A stretch of DNA of 7,503 nucleotides from Rhodanobacteraceae bacterium. Its GTDB lineage: Bacteria; Pseudomonadota; Gammaproteobacteria; Xanthomonadales; Rhodanobacteraceae. Below the pieces are notes generated by a model. It was not told where the DNA came from. It was given only the letters and a program-made list of their open reading frames with translations, and did not search any database. The stretch is taken from positions 1 to 7,503 of the forward strand of contig JAAXIA010000058.1 in the NCBI GenBank assembly GCA_012270595.1, read 5' to 3'. Shown here piece after piece: positions 1-5,919 of the stretch (the first letter of the stretch is position 1; each line of letters opens with the position of its first letter). Made by a program: the position numbers and the translations under genes.

Positions 1-457
1 GGGTAGAGGTGTCGTGACTCCAGTCGGTTGCCTCGTTTTGCCGGCGAGGGAGCAAGGCGTCAAGGATACGATCTTCGGCGCGATCCTCGGCCCGTGCGCG
101 TACGTGTTTTAACGCCTGTTCGCGGGTGAGTTTATAGGCGACATCAATCAAGTCACGGATGATGGATTCCACATCCTTACCCACGTAGCCTACTTCAGTG
201 AATTTAGTTGCCTCTACTTTCACGAATGGTGCATTGGCTAGCGTGGCCAGACGGCGTGCGATCTCGGTTTTACCCACACCGGTGGGGCCGATCATTAAGA
301 TATTTTTTGGCGTGACTTCCTCGCGCATGGCCGGTTCGAGCTGCATGCGCCGCCAGCGACTGCGCAGTGCTACTGCAACAGCGCGCTTGGCATCGTGTTG
401 GCCGATGATGTAGCGGTCGAGTTCGTTAACGATTTCGCGAGGAGTGAGTTCAGACAT
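1..457 (-). CDS. hslU: HslU, ATPase subunit of the HslVU (ClpYQ) protease, N-terminal 152 residues (3' end outside window)
   Basis: HslU is the AAA+ unfoldase that caps the HslV peptidase and feeds it unfolded protein in the cytoplasm. The visible part begins [20 protein letters not shown], the standard HslU start. A Walker A loop GPTGVGKT lies at residues 57-64, and the pore-loop motif GYVG at 90-93 carries the aromatic Tyr91 that grips substrate. The frame stays open to the left edge, where it is entering the intermediate (I) domain. Walker B, sensor residues and the C-terminal tail that docks into HslV are outside the window. The ATG at 457 is chosen because it gives the family N-terminus; no convincing Shine-Dalgarno precedes it. 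hslV lies upstream on the same strand, separated by 147 bases. The HslU identity is effectively certain. Confidence 0.97.
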   Translation of the reverse strand, partial: MSELTPREIVNELDRYIIGQHDAKRAVAVALRSRWRRMQLEPAMREEVTPKNILMIGPTGVGKTEIARRLATLANAPFVKVEATKFTEVGYVGKDVESIIRDLIDVAYKLTREQALKHVRARAEDRAEDRILDALLPRRQNEATDWSHDTST

Positions 458-604
458 GGATATACCGGTTAAAGTGGAATTTGGCTGGAATAAGGAAAAA
501 CATAAAGGTAAAGGCTTTGTGCCTGCTACGCAGGGGGCAGCCCAAGGCAGGGCTTCATACCTGATTGCAAAGAGTGGCCAGCTAAAGGCTAGCGCATGGC
601 GCTG
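458..604 (-). other. hslV-hslU spacer with three short hairpins
   Basis: This 147-base gap separates the hslV stop from the hslU ATG and contains no credible gene. It holds three perfect 5-bp inverted repeats: CCTGC-tac-GCAGG (522-534), AGCCC-aaggca-GGGCT (539-554) and AGCGC-atg-GCGCT (591-603), the last immediately after the hslV stop. None is followed by a T-run on the minus strand, so they are not intrinsic terminators. They could influence mRNA processing or the ratio of HslV to HslU, but that is inference and short repeats of this size also occur by chance. Confidence 0.35.
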
Positions 605-1141
605 CTACAACTCTTCAATGGAGGTGTTGTGATTGGTGTAAATGCATAGGTCGGCGGCGATCTTTAGCGCACGCTCTACAATGGCGCGTGCATCAAGCTG
701 GGTGTTTTCCATGAGTGCCAGCGCGGCCGATTGCGCATACCCCCCCCCTGAACCGATGGCAATCAGGCCGTGTTCTGGTTCCAGCACATCGCCGTTACCA
801 GAAATAAGCAAGGAGGCCTCTTTATCGGCGACTGCCAGCATCGCTTCCAGTCGACCAAGGCGTCGATCAGTGCGCCAGTCCTTGGCCATTTCTACCGCAG
901 CACGGGTTAAATTGCTGCCGTGCTTTTCTAGTTTAGCCTCGAAAATTTCAAACAGGGTGAAGGCATCGGCAGTAGCACCGGCAAAACCGGCCAGCACGTC
1001 GGCATTGCGACCCAGTCGACGGATCTTGCGAGCACGTGCCTTGGCCACAATGTGACCAAGCGTGACTTGCCCATCACCACCGATCACTACGTGGCCATTC
1101 TTGCGCACGCTGACAATGGTGGTGGCGTGGAAAGATTGCAT
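605..1141 (-). CDS. hslV: HslV, peptidase subunit of the HslVU (ClpQY) protease
   Basis: HslV is a proteasome-beta-like threonine peptidase that forms a double hexameric ring and degrades proteins unfolded by HslU. The 178 residues are full length. The start [12 protein letters not shown] implies removal of a six-residue leader to expose Thr7 as the nucleophile, rather than of Met alone as in E. coli. The partner residues Asp23 (GGDGQ) and Lys39 are in place, as are [14 protein letters not shown] (51-65), AKDWRTDR (86-93) and GNGDV-EP (115-122). The GSGG segment (130-133) is encoded across a run of nine G. The stretch before Lys39 reads AKARARK where most relatives have a KGNARK-like sequence. 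The ATG is preceded by GGAG six bases upstream. A heat-shock-type promoter lies just upstream, and hslU follows on the same strand. Confidence 0.97.
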   Translation of the reverse strand: MQSFHATTIVSVRKNGHVVIGGDGQVTLGHIVAKARARKIRRLGRNADVLAGFAGATADAFTLFEIFEAKLEKHGSNLTRAAVEMAKDWRTDRRLGRLEAMLAVADKEASLLISGNGDVLEPEHGLIAIGSGGGYAQSAALALMENTQLDARAIVERALKIAADLCIYTNHNTSIEEL

Positions 1142-1168
1142 AAAAAACTCCAGGCATTAGACCAGCTG

Positions 1169-1197
1169 AGATGGGGATGGTATGAGCAGGCTTCAAT
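1169..1197 (-). promoter_or_regulatory. Sigma-32 (RpoH) heat-shock promoter for hslVU
   Basis: On the minus strand the sequence reads ATTGAAG (1197-1191), then 14 bases, then CCCCATCT (1176-1169). The E. coli sigma-32 consensus is CTTGAAA, a spacer of about 13-17 bases, and CCCCATNT. The -10 element matches perfectly and the -35 differs only at its edges. Transcription would start near 1162, giving a leader of about 20 bases that contains the GGAG ribosome site of hslV. The element lies wholly in the gap between the xerC stop and the hslV start. hslVU is a classical heat-shock operon in E. coli, which agrees with this reading. Confidence 0.75.
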
Positions 1198-1227
1198 ACG
1201 CCATGGTGGTAGTAATCGCCGTTTTCT

Positions 1228-2124
1228 TTAGCGGTGTTTGTGCCGCGCCCGCGGGTGGGCCGCGTCGTACACTTTGGCCAGGTGCTGGAAATCAAGGTGG
1301 GTATAAATCTGCGTCGAGGCAATGTCATTGTGGCCAAGTAGTTCTTGCACTGCACGCAGGTTGCCGGAGGATTCCAGCAGGTGACTGGCGAAGCTGTGGC
1401 GTAGCAGGTGTGGATGCAGGTGTCTGGCCAGACCGTGTTTTAGTGCCAGGCGCTGCATGCGTACCTGTATTGTGCGTGGGTGGATAGATGCCCCTCTACG
1501 GCCACGGAACACAGGGCTTTCCACCGCACAGCCTTCTGCTTGAGCCAGGGCATTAAGCGCGGTCAAGGCGTAGCGCCCTACCGGGACGATACGTGTCTTG
1601 CAGCCTTTGCCAAGTACACGCACCTCAGCTTCATCGAGATTGAGTTGTCCCCAGCGCAGAGAGGCAAGTTCGGAGAGGCGAAGACCGCAGGAATAAAAGA
1701 GTTCCAGCATGGCGCGGTCACGTATACCCAAGGGCCCGTCGCTACTACGCTCGATCAGTGTGCCGATTTCATCCACATCGAGCAGGTCAGGCAGTTTGCG
1801 CCTCAGTTTTGGGGAGCGCACACCGCTGCCTGGGTCATGATCGAGCAGACCATCACGGACAAGTTGGCGCAGAAAACTGCGGCAGGACGACAGTAATCGG
1901 CGCAAGCTGCTTGCCGCCAGGCCAGAACGATGTTCGGTAGCGATGAAATGAAGCAGGTGGTGTGCCTTTAGTGTATTAAAGTCGGCGATGTTCTGTGCCG
2001 CCATCCAGCGCAGCAGTTTGTTAAGGTCACGTCGATAGCTGGCAATGGTATGCGGTGAGGCCTGACGCTCGCTAGCCAGAAGGGCAAGCCATGTTTCCAC
2101 GTGAGTGGCCGACGTCATGCACAT
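1228..2124 (-). CDS. xerC: XerC, site-specific tyrosine recombinase
   Basis: XerC acts with XerD at the chromosomal dif site, under FtsK control, to resolve chromosome dimers before division. With the start at 2124 the protein is 298 residues, the same length as E. coli XerC. The N-terminal SAM-like DNA-binding domain covers about 5-95. The catalytic set is complete: Arg149 (SCGLRLSEL), Lys173 (LGKGCK), His239 and Arg242 (HPHLLRHSFASHLLESSG), His265 (ELLGH) and the nucleophile Tyr274 (STQIYTHLDFQHLAKVYD). The end AAHPRA is typical of XerC. The frame extends upstream to 2199, but that part overlaps the preceding gene. The ATG at 2124 has AAAGG seven bases upstream, while the ATG at 2142 has GGGAG only one base away; a start at 2118 is also possible. 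The gene follows DUF484 by 10 bases, a conserved linkage. Confidence 0.96.
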   Translation of the reverse strand: MCMTSATHVETWLALLASERQASPHTIASYRRDLNKLLRWMAAQNIADFNTLKAHHLLHFIATEHRSGLAASSLRRLLSSCRSFLRQLVRDGLLDHDPGSGVRSPKLRRKLPDLLDVDEIGTLIERSSDGPLGIRDRAMLELFYSCGLRLSELASLRWGQLNLDEAEVRVLGKGCKTRIVPVGRYALTALNALAQAEGCAVESPVFRGRRGASIHPRTIQVRMQRLALKHGLARHLHPHLLRHSFASHLLESSGNLRAVQELLGHNDIASTQIYTHLDFQHLAKVYDAAHPRARHKHR

Positions 2125-2134
2125 GAGGTTGCCT

Positions 2135-2836
2135 TTAGCCATACTCCCTGACGGGCAGTTCCTGGATAAGTGTGAGTACGGCAGTGACAGTGACAGCAAT
2201 CATTTTCAGGAATACCGTACCCATGCCTGGCGGGAAACGATCAGCTTCGGTACTGGCAAGTGCCAGCAGACCAAGATCTCCCAGAGGTATCAGCGCAGCA
2301 GAACCGATCCCTGTGGCGTGTTTTGCGAACAGGCACCTTAGTTGATCAGGTTTAAAGCGACCGGTGACGGGTTCGTACCCTGCCGACAGGACGTCAGCGA
2401 ACTCCGGCAGTGCATGTATTCCATCCGGAATGCTCAACCAGTCTTCTGCTTGAAGATGCAAGTGCTGATCGAACAACAGCAGACAAATCTGCTCAATATG
2501 GAAGTCGCTGTGGAGGCGAAAAAGCATTTGCTGCATGCCTTGCATTGGGTCGGAGGCGTTTAGCAGGTTCAGGTTGAGTTGATGGACCTGCTGTACCAGT
2601 ACCTCGTTATTGGCAGCGATCTGGCGAAGGTCGGCCAGGCTTGCTTCCAGTTTGGTCACTTTCTTGCGCAGCTGTTGTATCTGGTAGCTGGCCAGCGAGA
2701 TCACTTTGCCTTGTTCATGCGAAACGGTAAGTTGCTGTGCCAATTCAGGATAGCGGCAGAGAAAATGCGGGTGTTTACGCAGGTAGGAGGCTACGGCGCG
2801 GGGGCTAAGATCATCGCTTGGCTGGGCTTTGCTCAT
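2135..2836 (-). CDS. DUF484 family protein, GAF-like, function unknown
   Basis: This 233-residue protein belongs to the DUF484 family encoded between dapF and xerC in many Gammaproteobacteria (called YigA in E. coli). Residues 10-30 carry the family's N-terminal signature YLRKHPHFLCRYPEL. A likely coiled coil spans about 47-90, with heptad-like spacing in QIQQLRKKVTKLEASLADL. A GAF-like alpha/beta domain follows (about 100-225), ending in the family motif ADRFPPGMGTVFLKMI. There is no signal peptide or membrane segment, so it should be cytosolic. No ligand-binding or catalytic residues can be named. It starts 14 bases after the dapF stop, with only a weak A-rich ribosome site, so translational coupling is likely. 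The linkage to xerC has prompted ideas of a cell-cycle or recombination role, but nothing in this sequence proves one. Confidence 0.9.
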   Translation of the reverse strand: MSKAQPSDDLSPRAVASYLRKHPHFLCRYPELAQQLTVSHEQGKVISLASYQIQQLRKKVTKLEASLADLRQIAANNEVLVQQVHQLNLNLLNASDPMQGMQQMLFRLHSDFHIEQICLLLFDQHLHLQAEDWLSIPDGIHALPEFADVLSAGYEPVTGRFKPDQLRCLFAKHATGIGSAALIPLGDLGLLALASTEADRFPPGMGTVFLKMIAVTVTAVLTLIQELPVREYG

Positions 2837-2850
2837 GCGTGGATTCTTTT

Positions 2851-3747
2851 TTAAGGTACGGCGCTCGGTGTGGTTTGGTGTGCTGGGTGCGTTGGTGCTT
2901 TAACCTTAGCTGGAGTATGTAACCATTGGCCGTCGAATACGAAGGTGGCCGGTCCAGTCATCCATAAGGTATGACCAGGCCCTGGCCAATCGATGTGCAA
3001 ATTGCCACCAGGCAAGCTTATCTGTACGTGCGCACTCACCTCGTTGAGGCGACGCAGTACGGCCATGGCGGCGCAAGCACCGCTGCCACAGGCGAGAGTC
3101 CAACCAGCCCCACGTTCATGCACGCGCAGGCGCAAGCGTGTACGGTCCAGTTTCTGTACGAAACCGGTATTGATCCCTTCGGGAAAATCTGGATGCCTGG
3201 TGATAGCCGACCCCATCCGATCCAGCGCAGGTGATTGCAGTGCATCGACAATCAGTACTGCATGTGGGTTACCCATTGACACAAGGTTCACTGATAGTCT
3301 TTCCCCGTCTACCTCAAGGGTGTAAGGATTCTTCTCTGATAAGGGGTTGAGTAAAATCGCATCAGTAGAGAAACAAGGCTCGCCCATATCCACCGCGACG
3401 CGATTGGCGGCAAGCAAGAGGATACTCACCACACCAGATGGACTTTCCAGTTGTAGACGCTCACCCAATGCCAGCGCTCCGGCGCGATGCAGCCATGCTG
3501 CAACACAGCGCAGCCCATTGCCGCACTGACCAGATGGTGATCCGTCGGCATTCCAGATTCCGTAGTAGAAGGCGGAGGACGGGTTTCGTGCCGGCTCCAC
3601 GCTTAGCAGTTGATCGAAGCCAATGCCGGTACGGCGATGAGCCATCGCACGGATCGTTTGCGCGGTCAGCTTGAGGGGACTGTGACGTCCATCCAGAACC
3701 ACAAAATCATTGCCGATGCCGTGCATTTTGCTAAAGCGCAGGTTCAT
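2851..3747 (-). CDS. dapF: DapF, diaminopimelate epimerase
   Basis: DapF converts LL- to meso-diaminopimelate, the direct precursor of lysine and of the peptidoglycan cross-link, using a cofactor-free two-cysteine mechanism. The protein is 298 residues; E. coli DapF has 274. The start FSKMHGIGNDF with Asn13 is canonical. The catalytic pair is Cys75 (GQCGNGLRC) and Cys220 (ACGSGACAA). Substrate contacts expected at Asn66, Asn160 (SMGNPH), Asn193, Glu211 and Arg212 are present. The segment between them reads ERGAGWTLACGSGACAA, so Trp216 replaces the Glu of the usual ERGAGET. About 22 extra residues rich in Pro, Thr and Ala form a C-terminal tail. It sits 9 bases downstream of lptM and 14 bases upstream of DUF484, in the same likely operon. 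Confidence 0.97.
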   Translation of the reverse strand: MNLRFSKMHGIGNDFVVLDGRHSPLKLTAQTIRAMAHRRTGIGFDQLLSVEPARNPSSAFYYGIWNADGSPSGQCGNGLRCVAAWLHRAGALALGERLQLESPSGVVSILLLAANRVAVDMGEPCFSTDAILLNPLSEKNPYTLEVDGERLSVNLVSMGNPHAVLIVDALQSPALDRMGSAITRHPDFPEGINTGFVQKLDRTRLRLRVHERGAGWTLACGSGACAAMAVLRRLNEVSAHVQISLPGGNLHIDWPGPGHTLWMTGPATFVFDGQWLHTPAKVKAPTHPAHQTTPSAVP

Positions 3748-3756
3748 GGTGTAGCG

Positions 3757-3918
3757 TTAATTTTTCGATGTATGTGAAGTTGAAAGTGCGGACAAGCTCG
3801 TGGGCAACGTGTTAACGCTGCTTGCTGGTGCAGATTGGGTTGGGAGAGACAATGGGCCCTTGTTACCGCAGCCGGCCAGTACAAAAAAAACAAGGCAAGG
3901 TAGCAGAAATTGATGCAT
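3757..3918 (-). CDS. lptM: LptM (YifL)-type small outer-membrane lipoprotein
   Basis: This is a 53-residue lipoprotein. The signal peptide is hydrophobic and lacks Lys or Arg, and it ends in the lipobox VLAG-C, with Cys17 expected to be lipidated. The sequence after it, CGNKGPL, matches the CGLKGPLYFP-type core of E. coli YifL, renamed LptM, which promotes maturation of the LptDE LPS export channel. The remainder is a low-complexity Ser/Thr/Pro tail. The frame stays open upstream to 4038, but the ATG at 3918 puts the lipobox at the right distance and lies about 28 bases after a predicted transcription start. A TTG two codons upstream is an alternative. No strong Shine-Dalgarno is visible. A run of eight A on the plus strand (3883-3890) falls inside the signal peptide. 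dapF follows after 9 bases. Confidence 0.85.
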   Translation of the reverse strand: MHQFLLPCLVFFVLAGCGNKGPLSLPTQSAPASSVNTLPTSLSALSTSHTSKN

Positions 3919-3952
3919 GGCCAATGAAAGTTTGAGAAAAAAATGTGCCTTA

Positions 3953-3980
3953 AGTATAACCGGATGGGCAAGTTTTTCAG
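3953..3980 (-). promoter_or_regulatory. Candidate sigma-70 promoter for lptM-dapF-DUF484-xerC
   Basis: On the minus strand a -35-like CTGAAA (3980-3975) is followed by a 16-base spacer and a -10-like TATACT (3958-3953). The -10 matches five of six consensus bases and the -35 four of six. Transcription would begin near 3946, about 28 bases before the lptM ATG. Its place at the head of a tightly packed gene series supports the call, but it rests on motif matching only. Confidence 0.45.
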
Positions 3981-4024
3981 GAAAACTTGTGGAATCACTG
4001 GTTTGACCAGATCGCAGTGACGAC

Positions 4025-4039
4025 AGTGATAGCATCACT
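4025..4039. promoter_or_regulatory. Palindrome between divergent lptM and comF, possible operator
   Basis: AGTGAT-agc-ATCACT is a perfect inverted repeat with 6-base arms and a 3-base centre, in the middle of the divergent intergenic region. A second short inverted repeat, CTGGT-ttg-ACCAG, lies nearby at about 3998-4010. The spacing suits a dimeric regulator. On the plus strand the repeat runs into five T, so a weak hairpin is an alternative reading. I cannot assign it to a named regulator. Confidence 0.3.
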
Positions 4040-4040
4040 T

Positions 4041-4071
4041 TTTACGGGCAAGGATTAAAGGTAGTTATAAT
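4041..4071 (+). promoter_or_regulatory. Candidate promoter for comF (perfect -10, weak -35)
   Basis: TATAAT at 4066-4071 is a perfect -10 hexamer. The best -35 is TTTACG at 4041-4046, with a long 19-base spacer. If this -10 is used, transcription would start at or next to the comF ATG at 4078, giving an mRNA with almost no leader. That fits the absence of a well-spaced ribosome site upstream of comF; AAAGG at 4057-4061 is too far away. Confidence 0.3.
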
Positions 4072-4077
4072 GCGAAG

Positions 4078-4800
4078 ATGATGGACACAGCAAAGCTATG
4101 GCCAGTATGCGGTGCCTTGCTAGACCGTTTGTTGCCCTGGCGCTGCCTGCTATGTGGCGCGCTGGGCATGGTGGGTGTGGATTTGTGTGCGGCATGTGCC
4201 GCAGAACTGCCGCGTAATACTGATTGCTGCGCACGTTGTGCCGTGCCTTTGCCGAGCGCGTCGGCCTTGTGTGGTCAGTGTCAGCGTCAAGCGCCTCCCT
4301 GGGATGGTGCATGGGCCCCTTTCCGTTATGACTGGCCTCTGGATCGGCTGGAATCACGCTATAAATTTTCCGCAAATTTATCGGTGGGACGTGCGCTGAG
4401 TACTTTGTGGCAAGCTGAACCGATGCCCATGGATCGGCCTGACTGGGTGATTCCGGTACCACTACATCGCAGTCGTCTACGCCGACGAGGTTATAACCAG
4501 GCTCTGGAATTGGCCAGACAACTGGCCAGAGCGTGGAGTCTGCCATGTCGGCATCAGGTACTGTACCGGGTTCGTGCTACTGAGACACAAACCGGTCTCG
4601 GTGCAAGTGCTCGCCGGAGCAATGTGCGTGGAGCTTTCCGTCTGTGTGAAGGTCTATCATTGCCGGCGCACGTGGCCATACTCGATGACGTGATGACTAC
4701 CGGTGCAACCCTGGCTGAATGCACGCGCGCGCTTAAGCGTGCAGGGGTCGCGCGGGTGGATGTCTGGGCGTTGGCGCGTGCTCCGCACCGCAGAGCTTAA
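4078..4800 (+). CDS. comF: ComF/GntX family phosphoribosyltransferase-like protein
   Basis: This 240-residue protein has the ComF architecture. A cysteine-rich N-terminus with CxxC pairs (Cys23/26, 37/40, 51/54, 65/68) looks like a double zinc-binding region. A type I phosphoribosyltransferase fold follows. The family block RLRRRGYNQALELARQLA lies at about 133-150, and the PRPP-binding loop ILDDVMTTGATL at 201-212. Homologues are needed for DNA uptake in Bacillus and Haemophilus; E. coli GntX (YhgH) is used in growth on DNA as carbon source. The enzymatic substrate is not established. The ATG at 4078 is the most upstream start, and an adjacent ATG at 4081 is equally possible. The gene is divergent from lptM and convergent with ubiA, so it appears monocistronic. 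Confidence 0.92.
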   Translation: MMDTAKLWPVCGALLDRLLPWRCLLCGALGMVGVDLCAACAAELPRNTDCCARCAVPLPSASALCGQCQRQAPPWDGAWAPFRYDWPLDRLESRYKFSANLSVGRALSTLWQAEPMPMDRPDWVIPVPLHRSRLRRRGYNQALELARQLARAWSLPCRHQVLYRVRATETQTGLGASARRSNVRGAFRLCEGLSLPAHVAILDDVMTTGATLAECTRALKRAGVARVDVWALARAPHRRA

Positions 4801-4882
4801 AGGCATGGATGGCTTGGATGATGCGACACCGCCTGAGCGCGGCTTGCTTTTGCCGTATCTGGGGTGCCCGCATAGAAGTCAG

Positions 4883-5827
4883 TTATATTCCGTGTCCTGT
4901 CGGCGTGAGAAAGGCCAGAACGATACCGAGCCAGATCACCATGCCCCACCATTTGTTTTGATGAAAAGCGGCGAAACAGCGGGCAGGTGCACGATGACGG
5001 ATCAGGTAGATCTGCTGTATGAAAAGTCCCGTGCCCAGCAGAAGGGCTATTCCGTAGGGCCAGCCCAGCTGGGCATACTGGCCGATCCAGACCATTACCA
5101 GAATCAGCATGAGCATCAGTGCGCCGAGGATGGGTACGTCGGCGCTAGCAAACAAAATAGCAGTAGATCGGATGCCTGCTTTCAGATCATCGTCGCGGTC
5201 TACCATGGCATATTCGGTATCGTAGATGACCGACCACAGGATATTGGCGACAAGAAGTAGCCAGGCTAAAGGCGGTACCGTGCCCCTCACTGCGGCGAAA
5301 ACCATGGGAATGGCCCAGCCAAAGGCCAACCCCAGCACCACCTGTGGTAGACGAGTCCAGCGTTTGGTGAACGGGTAGATGCATGCCAGTGCCGCTCCGA
5401 TCCAGGCCATCTCGATGGTGAGGCGGTTGGTGAACAACACCAGCACAAAGGCCAGACCCAGCAACAAGCCGAAGACAATCAGGCTCTCCCATGGAGCTAG
5501 CTGACCACTAGCCAGCGGGCGCTGTGCCGTACGAGCTACCTGGTGATCCAGTTCGCGGTCGGCAAAATCATTGATGGCACAACCCGCTGCACGCATCGTT
5601 AGCACGCCCAGGGTAAAAACCACCCATAGATGCCAGGAGGGGAAGCCCTCAGCTGCCAACCACAAGGCCCACCAGGTTGGCCATAGCAACAGCAGGTTTC
5701 CCACCGGGCGATCCATCCGGGTTAGTATCAGATAGTTGAAGACTTTCTCGCGCCAGGATGGAGGTAACCGTCGAAGCAGGCGATCCAGCAGGAGCCTGGC
5801 GCGCGCAGAGATATCGGTAGGGTGCAC
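4883..5827 (-). CDS. ubiA: UbiA, 4-hydroxybenzoate octaprenyltransferase
   Basis: UbiA attaches the polyprenyl tail to 4-hydroxybenzoate, the first membrane-bound step of ubiquinone synthesis. The 314-residue sequence is a multi-span membrane protein with hydrophobic segments throughout. The two Mg-pyrophosphate motifs of the family are present: NDFADRELD at 86-94 and DTEYAMVDRDDD at 203-214. The motif RMDRPVGNLLLLWPTWWALW (37-56) opens the first helix, as in E. coli. The start is a GTG at 5827, with an in-frame stop three codons upstream and no Shine-Dalgarno. The N-terminal extension of about 25 basic residues before the conserved region is longer than in E. coli. The gene lies 92 bases downstream of nfuA on the same strand, and transcription converges with comF across an 82-base gap. 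Confidence 0.95.
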   Translation of the reverse strand: MHPTDISARARLLLDRLLRRLPPSWREKVFNYLILTRMDRPVGNLLLLWPTWWALWLAAEGFPSWHLWVVFTLGVLTMRAAGCAINDFADRELDHQVARTAQRPLASGQLAPWESLIVFGLLLGLAFVLVLFTNRLTIEMAWIGAALACIYPFTKRWTRLPQVVLGLAFGWAIPMVFAAVRGTVPPLAWLLLVANILWSVIYDTEYAMVDRDDDLKAGIRSTAILFASADVPILGALMLMLILVMVWIGQYAQLGWPYGIALLLGTGLFIQQIYLIRHRAPARCFAAFHQNKWWGMVIWLGIVLAFLTPTGHGI

Positions 5828-5919
5828 AGGAGTTTAAGATGTGCAGGGACAGATTGCCTAGTCTAGCTGCATGATTGCCAGCAGAAAACCACCAAGGGTC
5901 TCCTTAAGATGCGTGGGAT
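5828..5919 (-). other. nfuA-ubiA spacer with a ribosome site and very short frame
   Basis: On the minus strand this gap reads AAGGAG followed four bases later by TTG and seven bases later by GTG. Both open the same frame of about ten codons, which ends in TAG. The ubiA GTG has no ribosome site of its own; the bases just before it are CTCCT, complementary to the upstream AGGAG. The words CATCTTAA flank both elements. This could be a translated leader or a pairing that controls ubiA initiation, or coincidence in a short spacer. No terminator is evident, so read-through from nfuA into ubiA is plausible. Confidence 0.3.

Noticed and set aside
642..1055. Open frame of 137 codons on the plus strand across hslV
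   Set aside because: It lies wholly antisense to hslV, whose catalytic residues and family motifs are clear. The antisense product shows no recognisable family.
1480..1896. Open frame of 138 codons on the plus strand across xerC
   Set aside because: It is antisense to the complete XerC catalytic domain, with no ribosome site and no family features.
4055..4546. Open frame of 163 codons on the minus strand across comF
   Set aside because: It is antisense to the ComF cysteine-rich region and phosphoribosyltransferase domain. The Pro/His-rich product looks like an antisense shadow.
4829..4851. Possible terminator between comF and ubiA: CCGC-ctgagc-GCGG followed by a short T-run
   Set aside because: The stem is only four base pairs, the T-run is four bases and lies five bases after the stem. 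Too weak to call, although the convergent gap is where a terminator would be expected.
4703..5260. Plus-strand frame of 185 codons spanning the comF end and the ubiA 3' half
   Set aside because: It overlaps two well-supported genes, one of them antisense, and has no recognisable domain.
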